A stretch of DNA of 64,000 bases from JAGTVG01 sp942491935 (GCA_942491935.1 CALOCZ010000010.1:1-64000); one strand, 5' to 3'. Counted from the first letter of the stretch, positions 19,592 to 29,375 are shown. Notes: generated by a model not told the origin, from the sequence alone. Numbers and translations are program-made.

Positions 19592-19678
19592 AAATTAAAT
19601 AAAAGGCATAATTTTATCATATTTGTATGTAAAATTACTTTTTAGTTTTTCATAACAAAATTTATACCATAGAACCTC

Positions 19679-20464
19679 ATGGATGATTTTTTAAGCTTAA
19701 AAAAAAACATAAATCATTCTGTATGCAGATGGTGCTATGATGGATTATCCCTTGACGCACTTTGCACAGAAGCTAAGATACTGGGAATTAAATCTATTGA
19801 CCTGGTTGGCCCTGAAGATTTTGAAATTTTACACAAACATAAACTTGATTGTGGCATGGTTTATGGATTGCCAGATGCATATGGGATAGAGAAATGCTTC
19901 AATCGTACAGCACATCATGATGATTTGTTTGAGATTTATCAGGACCTGATTCCTGTCGTTTCAGATGCTGGTTTTAAAAATATTATTTGCTTTTCCGGAA
20001 ATCGCGAAGGGATTTCAGACGAAAACGGATTAATTAATTGTCAGATCGGATTAAAACGCATTATGCCCCTGGCTAAAAAATATAATGTAAATATTGTTAT
20101 TGAGTTGCTTAACAGCTATGTTGATCACCCTGATTATCAATGTGATCATACAGAATGGGCGGTTGAATTATGTAAGCGGGTAAATAATGATCATTTCAAA
20201 ATACTCTATGACATCTATCACATGCAGATTATGGAGGGAAATATAATCAGCACTATCCAAAAACACTATCCTTATATAGGCCATTACCATACTGGAGGTG
20301 TCCCGGGTAGAAACGAAATTGATTCAACACAGGAATTAAATTATGAACCTATAATGAAGGCCATTGTAGAAACAGGGTATACCGGATATGTAGCCCAGGA
20401 ATTCATACCATTGAAAGATCCAGTAAAATCCCTTAGAGAAGCTATAATTCTTTGCGATGTATAG
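19679..20464 (+). CDS. TIM-barrel sugar isomerase, hydroxypyruvate isomerase-like
   Basis: Xylose isomerase-like TIM-barrel protein, closest in look to hydroxypyruvate isomerase. It has no signal peptide, so it is cytoplasmic. Probable metal ligands are the Glu in NIVIELLNS, Asp in ILYDIYHMQ, His in GHYHTGGVPGRNE and Glu in YVAQEFIP, the standard four-residue set. Length 261 is normal. It is followed 33 nt later by a paralogous exported protein. Together with the Gfo/Idh/MocA gene this suggests a sugar-acid or inositol-like pathway. Confidence 0.88.
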   Translation: MDDFLSLKKNINHSVCRWCYDGLSLDALCTEAKILGIKSIDLVGPEDFEILHKHKLDCGMVYGLPDAYGIEKCFNRTAHHDDLFEIYQDLIPVVSDAGFKNIICFSGNREGISDENGLINCQIGLKRIMPLAKKYNVNIVIELLNSYVDHPDYQCDHTEWAVELCKRVNNDHFKILYDIYHMQIMEGNIISTIQKHYPYIGHYHTGGVPGRNEIDSTQELNYEPIMKAIVETGYTGYVAQEFIPLKDPVKSLREAIILCDV

Positions 20465-20497
20465 TATAAATTGAATTTGAACTAAATATATAATAAA

Positions 20498-21442
20498 ATG
20501 AAAAGAAGGAATTTTCTGAAGAAATCACTTGCGGCAGGTGGCACTGCAATAACCGCATCCGCAATAAGCGCCCCAATTATCGCTAAATCAATACCAGGCA
20601 AGAAATTTAAAATATTTGAAAAACACCAGTTCAACCTCAATTATGCACCGCATTTTGGCATGTTCAAAAATATGGCCGGCGATGACATTATAGATCAGAT
20701 CAAGTTTATGGCAGATGTTGGATTTACCGCCATGGAAGATAATGGCATGAAAAACAGGACAATAGATACCCAGGAGAAAATAGCTGCTGAAATGGCTCGA
20801 TTGAATATGAAAATGGGTGTTTTTGTTGCCCATTCAATTTACTGGCGTGAGCCAAACCTCACAAGTGGCAATAAGGACATGAGATCTGAATTTTTAAAAG
20901 AAATAAGTGAATCTGTTGAAGTGGCCAAAAGGGTAAATGCTACATGGATGACCGTCGTACCAGGACATGTGGATCTTAAATTAAAGATTGAATACCAGAC
21001 TGCAAATGTAGTGGATTCACTGAAAATGGCCTCAGAAATTCTGGAACCAAATAATCTAGTTATGGTCCTTGAACCACTGAATTTTTATAATCATCCTGGT
21101 CTGTTTCTTGAAAGGATACCTCAAGCCTATGAAGTATGTCGTTCCGTGGGTAGCCCTTCCTGTAAAATACTTGACGATCTCTATCATCAGCAAATCACTG
21201 AAGGGAATTTAATACCGAACATTGACATGGCATGGGATGAGATCGCCTATTTTCAAATTGGGGACAATCCGGGAAGAAATGAACCAACGACTGGTGAAAT
21301 CAATTATCTGAATGTATTTAAGCATATAGACAGCAAAGGATTTAATGGAATTATGGGGATGGAACATGGAAACTCAAAGCCCGGCGCAGAAGGTGAACAA
21401 GCTCTGATTGATGCATACAAAGCAGTTGACAGTTTCAAATAA
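20498..21442 (+). CDS. exported sugar phosphate isomerase/epimerase-like TIM-barrel protein
   Basis: A paralogue of the preceding gene product with an added N-terminal twin-arginine-like leader (MKRRNFLKKSLAAGG, then an Ala-rich stretch to about residue 30), so it should act in the periplasm. The barrel shows the same landmarks: VMVLEPLNFYNHPG, ILDDLYHQQITEG, QIGDNPGRNEPTTGE and GIMGMEHG. Length is 314 residues. A cytoplasmic and an exported copy side by side is unusual and suggests that the same kind of reaction runs in two compartments. It ends at a strong terminator. Confidence 0.9.
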   Translation: MKRRNFLKKSLAAGGTAITASAISAPIIAKSIPGKKFKIFEKHQFNLNYAPHFGMFKNMAGDDIIDQIKFMADVGFTAMEDNGMKNRTIDTQEKIAAEMARLNMKMGVFVAHSIYWREPNLTSGNKDMRSEFLKEISESVEVAKRVNATWMTVVPGHVDLKLKIEYQTANVVDSLKMASEILEPNNLVMVLEPLNFYNHPGLFLERIPQAYEVCRSVGSPSCKILDDLYHQQITEGNLIPNIDMAWDEIAYFQIGDNPGRNEPTTGEINYLNVFKHIDSKGFNGIMGMEHGNSKPGAEGEQALIDAYKAVDSFK

Positions 21443-21448
21443 AACACA

Positions 21449-21480
21449 GGCCTTCTTGGATTATTTCAAGAAGGCCATTT
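21449..21480 (+). terminator. Rho-independent terminator after the isomerase pair
   Basis: Perfect 10-bp stem GGCCTTCTTG / CAAGAAGGCC with an 8-nt loop, followed by ATTTTAATTT. It lies 6 nt after the stop codon. Confidence 0.9.
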
Positions 21481-21538
21481 TAATTTAGCTAAGATATTAA
21501 AAAGCTCCCACCGTTAATCTTATATATTGACCTTTCAA

Positions 21539-21554
21539 AAATCGTTAACGATTT
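21539..21554. promoter_or_regulatory. 16-bp perfect palindrome upstream of the TPR histidine kinase
   Basis: AAATCGTTAACGATTT is a perfect inverted repeat about 200 nt before the kinase start, in a gap of 314 nt that otherwise holds only the upstream terminator. Its symmetry fits a dimeric repressor operator. It has no poly-T tail, so it is not a terminator. The binding protein is unknown. Confidence 0.4.
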
Positions 21555-21756
21555 ATCAGATAATTTCTGTAACCATTATGTGGATACTAAAGTATTACTA
21601 GTATAGGAGCAGATATATTAATCTCCTTATTTTTGATTTTACACATTGACATCCCCCAATTTGTGGTATTTTGTGAATGTAAGGTTGTTAATTGCTGTAA
21701 AATATTTCGAAAATTGGAATTTTAGTTAGATTTTTATCTAACAACAAGGTCAAAAC

Positions 21757-24351
21757 ATGCGATTACTCAATTTTTTATTGTGTGCCACAACGCTCATGTT
21801 TAGTGTAGCTACTTTATGCTATGGAAACCCTGAGTTAGATCCCATCGATGACCAGTATCTAAAACTTAAAATTGATTCAACATTATCCTCTGATTCAATA
21901 CAACGATTACATTTTGTAAATTATCATCTCAAGGAGGCTCACCAGGCTTTAAATACTGACCAATTGGATTCAGCCATAACGCATGCGGAATTGGTTACGA
22001 AGTTTGATGTAAACCAAATTTCGGGCGAATTACTTTCGCAAGCTTTCTATATTATTGGGAAAGTGAACCGGGTAAATAAGCAAACTGACCTTGCGCTTAA
22101 AAACTATCTTATAGCAATACAAAAGCTCAGATATTCCGACGAAATTGGATATAGATCTGTTATTTACCAGGAATTAGGTGCAATTTATTATGAAAATGGA
22201 TGGATCAGTAAATCAATCGAAAAATACATTGAAGCACTAAGAGTTGAAACTAAACTGAAGAATGAATATGAGCAGATAGACTTATTGAACACTATTATAG
22301 CACTTTACCTTGAATCCAATGATTATAATAATGCCATATTATATCAGGAGCGGCTATTGCCATTGTACTCCCGTCACAATTTGAATCATGCTTTAATTCT
22401 GATGGAAGAGATCTCAGAGAATTATTTAATTGTCAAAAATTATCAGACGGCCGTCTTTCTTCAATCGCAAATATTAGAAGTCAGAAAAAAGTATAATGAT
22501 ATTGATGGGCAATTATCTACATTACTTCAATTTTTAAAAATCTATCAGAAACAACCTGATTTCACGAAACTATTCACCTATCATAAGTTTTTTAGCAATT
22601 TATATCACAGTCAAAATAAAAAAGATCTGACTAATGAGGCAAAGTTTCTTAAAGGTGAAAGTTTAATGATCCTTGGAGATGTATTCTCATCAATGGGTAA
22701 TCTTAATGTAACAGAGAATTATGATAGGGCATTGCTATATTTTGACTCTGCAAGTTCTATGTTTTTTGCATTAGGCAAGTATAATAAAGTTGCGGATACC
22801 AAATTATCGGCAGCCAATGTATATCATAATCTTGAAGACTATAAATCAGCCATTGAAAATTGTGAAATGGCTATTCCTCTTTTCAGCCAGGATAATAACT
22901 ATTATAAGTTGATGCTATCCTATGAATTAATATCAGAATCTTATATGAAACTTGATAGGTATAAGCCAGCATTTCAAGCGCAGGCACAATATATAATATA
23001 TTCTGATAGTCTTGATAAGTTACGCACAAAACAGATTGATGAATTAATCGACCAGTATAAAGAGAATACAAGCAGGATAGCTTTTCAAAACCTGGAACAA
23101 GCTATGTTGCAGAAAGAGCTTGATACGCTTTCAGATGAATTGTTACATCTTGAAATTGAAAAACAAAAACGGGATATCGAACTTCTCATAAAGGAAAAAT
23201 CTATAAATGATCTTGCACTGAAAAATGAACAGTTAAAAAATGAGCAAGTAACCAACGAGAATATACTACTGCAACAACAGATTGATGCAGAATTACGTGA
23301 ACGGGAGATATTGAATCTGCAGGCTGAAAGTAGCCGACAGGAAGCTGAATTAAAAAATCAGCAAATTTATCAGATTACAAATGAACAACAGATATATACG
23401 CTGGAACAAGAAAAGAAATTAAGTGATCTGCAATTGCAAAAGGGAGAATTTCAGAAAATGGTATATCTCTTGAGCACAATCATCATTTTTATCTTTTTAA
23501 TATCTGTCGTTATTGGATACTTTAACATTCGAAGATCCAGGAGTAAAATCTCTTCGAAAAACATGTTCATTGAGGAGCAAAATGAGAAGTTGCAAGAACT
23601 GAACGAAGAGAAGAACAGGCTGATCCGTATTGTAGCACATGACCTTAAAAATCCTTTGACAAGCGCCCTCACCTTATCCGAGATCATCTATAAAAAGTCT
23701 GTTCAGGGCACGAACGAAGAACAGCATCAGATCAGCTTAATACGACGGTCCCTCCGACGAATGCAGGAAATGATCAATAAGATTCTGGATGTAAAGGCAA
23801 TTGACTCGAAACAACTGAATCTTGAATATGAAGCTGTCAATGTGAAACTAATAATAAATTATCTGATCGAACTGTTTTCAGGAAAAGCAAGAAAGAAAAA
23901 CATTACTATACTTAATGAATCAGATGAATCATACATTCGTGTTGATAGAGATTATTTTACTCAAATACTAGAAAATCTAATCTCCAATGCCTTGAAGTTC
24001 TCATCAATGAATACTATCATCAGAATCAGTTCTTTCGAAAACAATGAGTCTTGCCGGATTGCAGTTTCTGATGAAGGGCCAGGTTTCAATAAGAGGGAGT
24101 TGGAACAATTGTTCCATGAAACAAAAACTTTCTTCAAACCAACAAATGGAGAATCCAGTAATGGGCTTGGTCTCTCTATCGTAAAAAAATACGTGGAGGC
24201 TATGAATGGCAAAGTCTGGTGTGAAACTAATCCAGGTGAGGGGCCAACATTTTATATTGAATTTGAAAAAGTAATGGTTTTGCCTGATAAACAACTCTGT
24301 TACGCTTTTACACTTCTGAGAGATTCCGTCAAGTTCTTAGTATTTCGATAG
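21757..24351 (+). CDS. TPR-domain sensor histidine kinase
   Basis: 864-residue membrane sensor kinase. A signal peptide (residues 1-24) leads to a periplasmic array of TPR-like helical repeats (about 40-430). A long Gln/Glu/Leu-rich coiled coil (about 440-560) and one TM helix (VYLLSTIIIFIFLISVVIGY, from about 569) follow. The HisKA domain has the phospho-acceptor His628 (RIVAHDLKNPL). The HATPase domain has the N box (LENLISNALKFSS), G1 (DEGPGFN) and G2 (NGLGLSIVKKY). There is no receiver domain and no response regulator gene nearby, so it is an orphan kinase. The C-terminal ~25 residues beyond FYIEFE are not part of the domain. Its end overlaps a convergent small gene by 15 nt. Confidence 0.94.
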   Translation: MRLLNFLLCATTLMFSVATLCYGNPELDPIDDQYLKLKIDSTLSSDSIQRLHFVNYHLKEAHQALNTDQLDSAITHAELVTKFDVNQISGELLSQAFYIIGKVNRVNKQTDLALKNYLIAIQKLRYSDEIGYRSVIYQELGAIYYENGWISKSIEKYIEALRVETKLKNEYEQIDLLNTIIALYLESNDYNNAILYQERLLPLYSRHNLNHALILMEEISENYLIVKNYQTAVFLQSQILEVRKKYNDIDGQLSTLLQFLKIYQKQPDFTKLFTYHKFFSNLYHSQNKKDLTNEAKFLKGESLMILGDVFSSMGNLNVTENYDRALLYFDSASSMFFALGKYNKVADTKLSAANVYHNLEDYKSAIENCEMAIPLFSQDNNYYKLMLSYELISESYMKLDRYKPAFQAQAQYIIYSDSLDKLRTKQIDELIDQYKENTSRIAFQNLEQAMLQKELDTLSDELLHLEIEKQKRDIELLIKEKSINDLALKNEQLKNEQVTNENILLQQQIDAELREREILNLQAESSRQEAELKNQQIYQITNEQQIYTLEQEKKLSDLQLQKGEFQKMVYLLSTIIIFIFLISVVIGYFNIRRSRSKISSKNMFIEEQNEKLQELNEEKNRLIRIVAHDLKNPLTSALTLSEIIYKKSVQGTNEEQHQISLIRRSLRRMQEMINKILDVKAIDSKQLNLEYEAVNVKLIINYLIELFSGKARKKNITILNESDESYIRVDRDYFTQILENLISNALKFSSMNTIIRISSFENNESCRIAVSDEGPGFNKRELEQLFHETKTFFKPTNGESSNGLGLSIVKKYVEAMNGKVWCETNPGEGPTFYIEFEKVMVLPDKQLCYAFTLLRDSVKFLVFR

Positions 24352-24561
24352 ATTATAAATGAAAACAAGCATTAGTACAACTGAAGTAAAGAACATGAAC
24401 ACTGGCGAGAATCCAGGTAAATAAATATGTATAATATCAAAAATAAATCCTGATATTCCTGCCAAAATTCCAAAAGCCGAAAGTAGAAACAGTGCAATTA
24501 CAACTTTATTGGAGTTTTTTACATCTGATTTTAGCTGGTGATACGTTGTGTTATTATCCAT
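24337..24561 (-). CDS. small two-TM membrane protein (74 aa)
   Basis: A hydrophilic N-terminus (MDNNTTYHQLKSDVKNSNK) is followed by two hydrophobic helices (VVIALFLLSAFGILAGISGF and VFMFFTSVVLMLVFIY). No family is recognised. It overlaps the kinase gene tail-to-tail by 15 nt, which is tolerable for convergent genes. The clear membrane architecture supports a real gene. Confidence 0.55.
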   Translation of the reverse strand: MDNNTTYHQLKSDVKNSNKVVIALFLLSAFGILAGISGFIFDIIHIYLPGFSPVFMFFTSVVLMLVFIYNLSKY

Positions 24562-24924
24562 AATTTATCATTTACTAATATGTTTCCAATTAGCATGCCA
24601 ATAAAAAATATTGCGTTTATTAACCCTGAGTGTGTTTTTGCTAATTTATCCTGTTCAAAATCGATCACAAATGTTCGAATCCAGAAGAAATTTCAACTAA
24701 AAACTCAATTGATTAATTGCCAATCAAAAAAAACTGCAAAAATACCTTGTGAGTCAGTCCAATAAGCCTATTTTTGCACAAAAATCGTTAAATGAAACAT
24801 ACTTGAGTTTTTTTTGTCGTTATATCTTCCAGGAAGTAACTGTATTAATTCATATTGAATCGATTCGGTTTTTTTTAATGTTTCAATTTTTATGTTAAAC
24901 CAGGTTTAAAAAAGCTATAATCAA
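24562..24924. other. 363-nt gap holding the promoter of the FAH-M23 operon
   Basis: No gene is seen here. The gap is strongly A+T-rich. Apart from the promoter at 24747-24776, leaving a leader of about 140 nt before the FAH-family start, no structured element stands out. Confidence 0.6.
24747..24776 (+). promoter_or_regulatory. Bacteroidota-type promoter
   Basis: TTG at 24747-24749, then 19 nt, then TATTTTTG at 24769-24776. This matches the Bacteroidota primary sigma consensus (-33 TTG, -7 TAnnTTTG) in both elements and spacing. It probably drives the FAH-M23-peroxiredoxin-VWA-aminotransferase genes. Confidence 0.65.
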
Positions 24925-25537
24925 ATGAAAATACTTGCGATCGGCCGGAACTATGTAGAACATATCAAAGAGTTAAATAACGAAAGGCCGGATGAACCTG
25001 TCATTTTTACCAAACCAGACACCGCACTGGTAAGGAATAATCAACCTTTTTATTTCCCGGATTTTTCAAACGATATACATTATGAAGTGGAATTAGTACT
25101 TCGATTATGTAAAATGGGGAAAAATATAAACGAGAAATTTGCACATACATACTACGATGCGATTGGATTGGGTATTGATTTTACTGCTCGGGATCTCCAG
25201 ACAAAAGCAAAAGATAAAGGCCTACCATGGGCTCTTGCTAAAGGATTTGACGGATCAGCTCCGGTATCTGAATTTCTTCCATTAAGTGACTTTCAGGATA
25301 TTAATAATATTAACTTCTCACTTGAAGTGGATGGTAAGTTAAAACAGCAGGGAAACTCATCATTAATGTTATTTAGTTTCAACTAAATTATTGTCATATA
25401 TATTCAAATTTATTACTCTTAGAAGTGGTGATCTGATATTTACCGGAACACCAAAAGGAGTTGGCCCGATAAAAATTGGCAGCAAACTTGCGGGGTATAT
25501 AGAAGACCAAAAGCTATTGAATGTTGAAATCAAGTAA
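24925..25537 (+). pseudogene. fumarylacetoacetate hydrolase family protein gene, frameshifted
   Basis: Short FAH-fold hydrolase (YcgM/acylpyruvase type), which hydrolyses or decarboxylates 2-oxo acids with a divalent metal. The N-terminal two thirds show KILAIGRNYVEHIKEL, EPVIFTKPDTAL and the metal site region HYEVELVL, then IGLGIDFTARDLQ. The frame ends at a TAA at 25384-25386 after MLFSFN. In the +1 frame the expected C-terminus continues: FKFITLRSGDLIFTGTPKGV, then GPIKIG, to a stop at 25535-25537. One extra T near 25384 explains the shift. Corrected length is about 203 residues, normal for the family. The corrected gene overlaps the M23 gene by 17 nt. Confidence 0.85.
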
Positions 25538-27434
25538 AGTAATATACTATATCGCTTTATTATTTCTAAGTATTAATTTGTTCAGCCAGGAATTAAAAGA
25601 TGATGAAAACTATTTTTTCCCGGTTCGGCCAAATGAGAATAACTATTTGTCCGGCACTATGGGTGAAATCCGGGCCACTCACTTTCATGCTGGGATGGAT
25701 ATTAAGACCAGTGGGAGATCAGGTTTGCCTGTTTATGCAACCCGGGGTGGACATGTAAGCAGGATAAAAGTCTCATCAGGAGGATATGGCCATGCCTTGT
25801 ATATATTACACCCAAATGGAGAAACTTCCGTGTATGGACATTTGCTTAGGTTCAGCGAAGATATTGGAAATTATGTTCGGGAACAGCAATATGAAAAAGA
25901 ATCATTCCAGGTTGATCTGTTTCCAGACAAAAGTGCATTTCAGATAAAAAAAGGGGATCTTATTGGATTATCTGGGAATACCGGATCTTCCCAGGGGCCA
26001 CATCTTCACTTTGAAATCAGGGATGAAAATCAGCGCCCACAAAATCCTTTAAAGAAAAATTTCAGTGAGATAAAGGATAACATCCCTCCTGTTGTTTATG
26101 AATTTGCATTGAAGACTATGGATATAAACTCCAGGATAAATAATGAATTTGGAAGGATTGAATATAAGGTCAATAAGAACGGCAATGAATATTCTTTTGA
26201 TACGCCAATAGAAGTGAATGGGAAAATAGGGCTACAGATCAAAGCCTATGATAAATTTAATGGTGCCCTGAACAGGAATGGAATTCCATATATATCAGTT
26301 ATGCTGGATAATGAAAGAATCTTTTCTGTCCAGATTGATTCTTTTAGTTTCAGTGATACCCGCCATGTGGTCAATTATTATGATTTTGAAGCAAGAAGAA
26401 ACAAAAATGGTACTTTTCAGAAAATGTACGTGGATGACGGGAATAAACTTCCTTTTTATCCTGAGGTAAAAAACAAAGGCATCATTGTGATCAATGATGA
26501 GGAAACACATAATGTAAAAGTAAATCTAAAGGATGTTTATGGTAATGAATCTACTTTTTCGTTCACCTTAAAAGGAACTGAGCCTCTAACACAGGTGACA
26601 AAAATTACAGATCGTTCTTCAGATAAGATTATTACCCAGCTATTTGAAAGATATTTGAAAATTACAGCTCCCATTTCATCTGGGACTGCAAATCATTGTT
26701 TACTATATTCCAATAGAATGATGTATGAAATAATTCCTTCATACCATTCAGAAAATCATGCTGTATATATATGGGATATGAATCTGGGGCTTCCGGATTC
26801 TTTAAATGTCTGCGATATTTCAAAAGATCTGAATTATGAAGTCATGGTACCATCTACAGTCGATTTTAATTTTTACAATAAGGTTTTCGATATTCGTTCA
26901 TCTCGAAGGTCACTGTACGATACATTATACCTCGAAGCTGAATATAATATTCTTCCGGATAAGTATGCTGAAATATTTACAATCGGCAATACAAAAACAC
27001 CCTTGGCAAATCCAATTCGAATAACTTTCAAACCAAGATTAGATTACACCATATCAGAAAAATATGCTCTATATAGCACTGTGGATTATAATCACTTTTC
27101 ATTCCTGGGAAACAATTGGGATAATAATGAGATCACCATTTCTACTAAATCTCTTGGTTCCTACACCATTCTTGAAGACACCATCAAACCTAGTATTAAA
27201 CCTTTACAACTCGACAGAAAGAAGGTAAGTTTTAAAATTGATGATGACTTGTCTGGAATCAAGGTTTACAAAGCGTTTTTAAATGATGAATGGATATTGA
27301 TGCATTATGATCCAAAACGAAAACTTATCTGGTCTGAAACATTAAAACCAAACAATCCGTTAGTAGGGGCGTTTAAATTAACAGTAGAAGACAACGTAGG
27401 AAATATTAAAGAATACGAAGTTCGGATTGAATAA
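25521..27434 (+). CDS. M23 family metallopeptidase (LytM domain), exported
   Basis: Zinc endopeptidase or peptidase-like factor acting on peptidoglycan cross-bridges. The signal peptide is residues 1-22. The LytM domain lies at about 45-175 with zinc ligands in HFHAGMD (His56, Asp60) and GPHLHFEIRD (His161, His163), so it is likely active. A long C-terminal region of about 450 residues is beta-rich and Ig-like, and probably serves binding or anchoring. Start is the ATG at 25521 inside the end of the FAH frame. It is followed by the peroxiredoxin gene within 20 nt. Confidence 0.92.
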   Translation: MLKSSKVIYYIALLFLSINLFSQELKDDENYFFPVRPNENNYLSGTMGEIRATHFHAGMDIKTSGRSGLPVYATRGGHVSRIKVSSGGYGHALYILHPNGETSVYGHLLRFSEDIGNYVREQQYEKESFQVDLFPDKSAFQIKKGDLIGLSGNTGSSQGPHLHFEIRDENQRPQNPLKKNFSEIKDNIPPVVYEFALKTMDINSRINNEFGRIEYKVNKNGNEYSFDTPIEVNGKIGLQIKAYDKFNGALNRNGIPYISVMLDNERIFSVQIDSFSFSDTRHVVNYYDFEARRNKNGTFQKMYVDDGNKLPFYPEVKNKGIIVINDEETHNVKVNLKDVYGNESTFSFTLKGTEPLTQVTKITDRSSDKIITQLFERYLKITAPISSGTANHCLLYSNRMMYEIIPSYHSENHAVYIWDMNLGLPDSLNVCDISKDLNYEVMVPSTVDFNFYNKVFDIRSSRRSLYDTLYLEAEYNILPDKYAEIFTIGNTKTPLANPIRITFKPRLDYTISEKYALYSTVDYNHFSFLGNNWDNNEITISTKSLGSYTILEDTIKPSIKPLQLDRKKVSFKIDDDLSGIKVYKAFLNDEWILMHYDPKRKLIWSETLKPNNPLVGAFKLTVEDNVGNIKEYEVRIE

Positions 27435-27451
27435 AAATTAAATATAATCTT

Positions 27452-27901
27452 CTGAAATTAAAGGAAGGGGACAAAGCTCCAAGTTTCGAATCTACAGATC
27501 AGGATGGCAATAAGGTAAAATTATCAGATTTTGCAGGCAATAAGGTTGTAATGTATTTCTACCCAAAAGACAATACACCCGGATGTACGGCAGAAGCATG
27601 CAATCTGAGAGACAATTATGCTCAATTCACATCAAAAGGATATGAAATCCTGGGTGTGAGTTCTGATTCAGAGAAATCACATCAGAAGTTCATTGACAAA
27701 TATGAACTTCCTTTCAGGTTACTTGCTGATGTTGATAAGAGCATTCATGAATCATATGGTACCTGGGTGGAGAAGTCTATGTATGGACGAAAATACATGG
27801 GAACGGCAAGAGTAACCTTTATTATTGATGAAAATGGCGTAATTGAGAAAATTATAGAAAAGGTTAAAACCAAAGATCATACGGCCCAGATACTTGATTA
27901 A
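27452..27901 (+). CDS. bcp: thioredoxin-dependent peroxiredoxin (BCP/PrxQ type), non-ATG start
   Basis: Reduces hydroperoxides with thioredoxin. The peroxidatic site is YPKDNTPGCTAEACNLRDNY, with the resolving Cys five residues after the first Cys, as in PrxQ. The first ATG in frame (27551) would delete the whole N-terminal strand (KLKEGDKAPSFESTDQDGNK), which is clearly present upstream. In-frame possibilities are CTG at 27452, giving MKLKEGDKAP and a normal 149-residue protein, or an even rarer ATT or ATA; an in-frame TGA lies at 27428-27430. A mutated or mis-called ATG is also possible. It is embedded in an operon-like series with the M23 and VWA genes. Confidence 0.85.
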   Translation: MKLKEGDKAPSFESTDQDGNKVKLSDFAGNKVVMYFYPKDNTPGCTAEACNLRDNYAQFTSKGYEILGVSSDSEKSHQKFIDKYELPFRLLADVDKSIHESYGTWVEKSMYGRKYMGTARVTFIIDENGVIEKIIEKVKTKDHTAQILD

Positions 27902-27965
27902 AAGGGCATAGGCTGATCAAGGGTATTAAAGCTCTATAATTTCGGAATTCAATTAAACTTTAGCT

Positions 27966-29375
27966 ATGTCAGATTGTATTACATTCCGAAAGGTTCTCAG
28001 AACATTAGGGATTATATTGTTAATAAATATATTATCCTCCTTTGTTTATGGGCAGGAATATGAGCAAAAACCACCCGATAAAACCCGAATACTATTTCTA
28101 TTAGATGGTTCAGGTAGTATGCTTGCAGAATGGGGCCCTACCCTAAAGATAAATGTTGCAAAAAAATTTCTCGCCGAGTTTGTAGATTCACTAAGAAGCG
28201 ACACAGATCTTGAGCTCGCACTTAGAGTATACGGTCATCAATATCACAGAAAGTATCAAAGATGTGATGATAGCAAACTTGAGGTTCCTTTTGGGAAGGA
28301 TAACCACACTAAACTAATTCAAAAATTAAATCAGGTCAATCCACAGGGCACAACGCCTCTGGCCTATTCACTTGAACAGGCTGGTGGGGATTTTCCAAAA
28401 GATGAGAATTCGAGGAATATTATAATAATTATTACTGATGGAATAGAATCTTGTGAAGGTGATCCTTGCAGTGTCTCTTTAGAATTGCAGAAGCAGAATA
28501 TCTTTTTGAAACCTTTTATTATAGGGATCGGTATGGAGAAAAGCTTTGAGGAACAATTTGGATGCATGGGGCAATATTTTGATGCAGAAAATATTGCAGG
28601 TTTCAGATCCGTTTTAAAGAAATCAATCGACCAGACACTGGAAAAAACAACTGTGAGCATAGAATTGCTGGACCATGAAAACAATCCAAGCATTTCAGAT
28701 ATTAATATAACCTTCGTTAATGATTTTACGGGTAACGCTACCTATGATTTCGTTCATTATCTTGATCCATATGGAAAGCCAGATAGTGTGGAAGTTGATG
28801 CTGTGATTTCATATGATATTAGGGTAAACACACTGCCCCCGGTTATTGAAGATGATCCTGAGATTATTCCCGGCAAACATAATGTGATAAGGATAAAATG
28901 CCCCCAGGGATCTCTGGAGATCAGTCAAAAAAACCATTCAGAATACAAAAAAGACGTAGAGGTACTGGTATTCAGGAAAGGAGACGATCGGATTCTTAAA
29001 TCCCTGGATATTGAGGAAGTACATGATTTCCTGGCAGGAAAATATGATATCCGTATAACGACATTACCTATGATAGAATTATTGGACATCCCTGTTATTC
29101 CAAAGGAATTTAACAGAATTGAAATTCCAGCTCCGGGTATAATAAATATAAAAAGTAGTTTTACAGGAATTGGCAGTATATATTTACTGCTTGATGATGG
29201 TTCATCTGAATGGATCTATAATCTCCCAGATAATAAAGCAGAAAACTCTATCGCATTACAACCTGGGTATTACAAACTGGTATTTCGAAGTAAAAATGCT
29301 TTGGGCAGTAAATATTCTAAGATCAAAACCTTCACAATTCAATCAGGAAGAACCATTGATCTTGTATTGAACTAA
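27966..29375 (+). CDS. VWA domain-containing exported protein
   Basis: 469 residues with a signal peptide (about 1-30, ending VYGQ). The von Willebrand factor A domain (about 40-225) has a complete MIDAS metal site motif, DGSGS at residues 47-51, with conserved TPLAYSLEQAGGDFP and IIIITDGIESCEGDP (Asp of the third MIDAS loop). It thus binds a metal and probably a protein ligand in the periplasm. The second half consists of beta-rich repeats without a recognised name. It lies 64 nt after the peroxiredoxin and only 2 nt before an aminotransferase gene, so these are cotranscribed. Confidence 0.9.
   Translation: MSDCITFRKVLRTLGIILLINILSSFVYGQEYEQKPPDKTRILFLLDGSGSMLAEWGPTLKINVAKKFLAEFVDSLRSDTDLELALRVYGHQYHRKYQRCDDSKLEVPFGKDNHTKLIQKLNQVNPQGTTPLAYSLEQAGGDFPKDENSRNIIIIITDGIESCEGDPCSVSLELQKQNIFLKPFIIGIGMEKSFEEQFGCMGQYFDAENIAGFRSVLKKSIDQTLEKTTVSIELLDHENNPSISDINITFVNDFTGNATYDFVHYLDPYGKPDSVEVDAVISYDIRVNTLPPVIEDDPEIIPGKHNVIRIKCPQGSLEISQKNHSEYKKDVEVLVFRKGDDRILKSLDIEEVHDFLAGKYDIRITTLPMIELLDIPVIPKEFNRIEIPAPGIINIKSSFTGIGSIYLLLDDGSSEWIYNLPDNKAENSIALQPGYYKLVFRSKNALGSKYSKIKTFTIQSGRTIDLVLN

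Noticed and set aside
27551..27901. Peroxiredoxin starting at ATG 27551
   Set aside because: It would remove the conserved N-terminal strand, which is clearly encoded upstream in the same frame.
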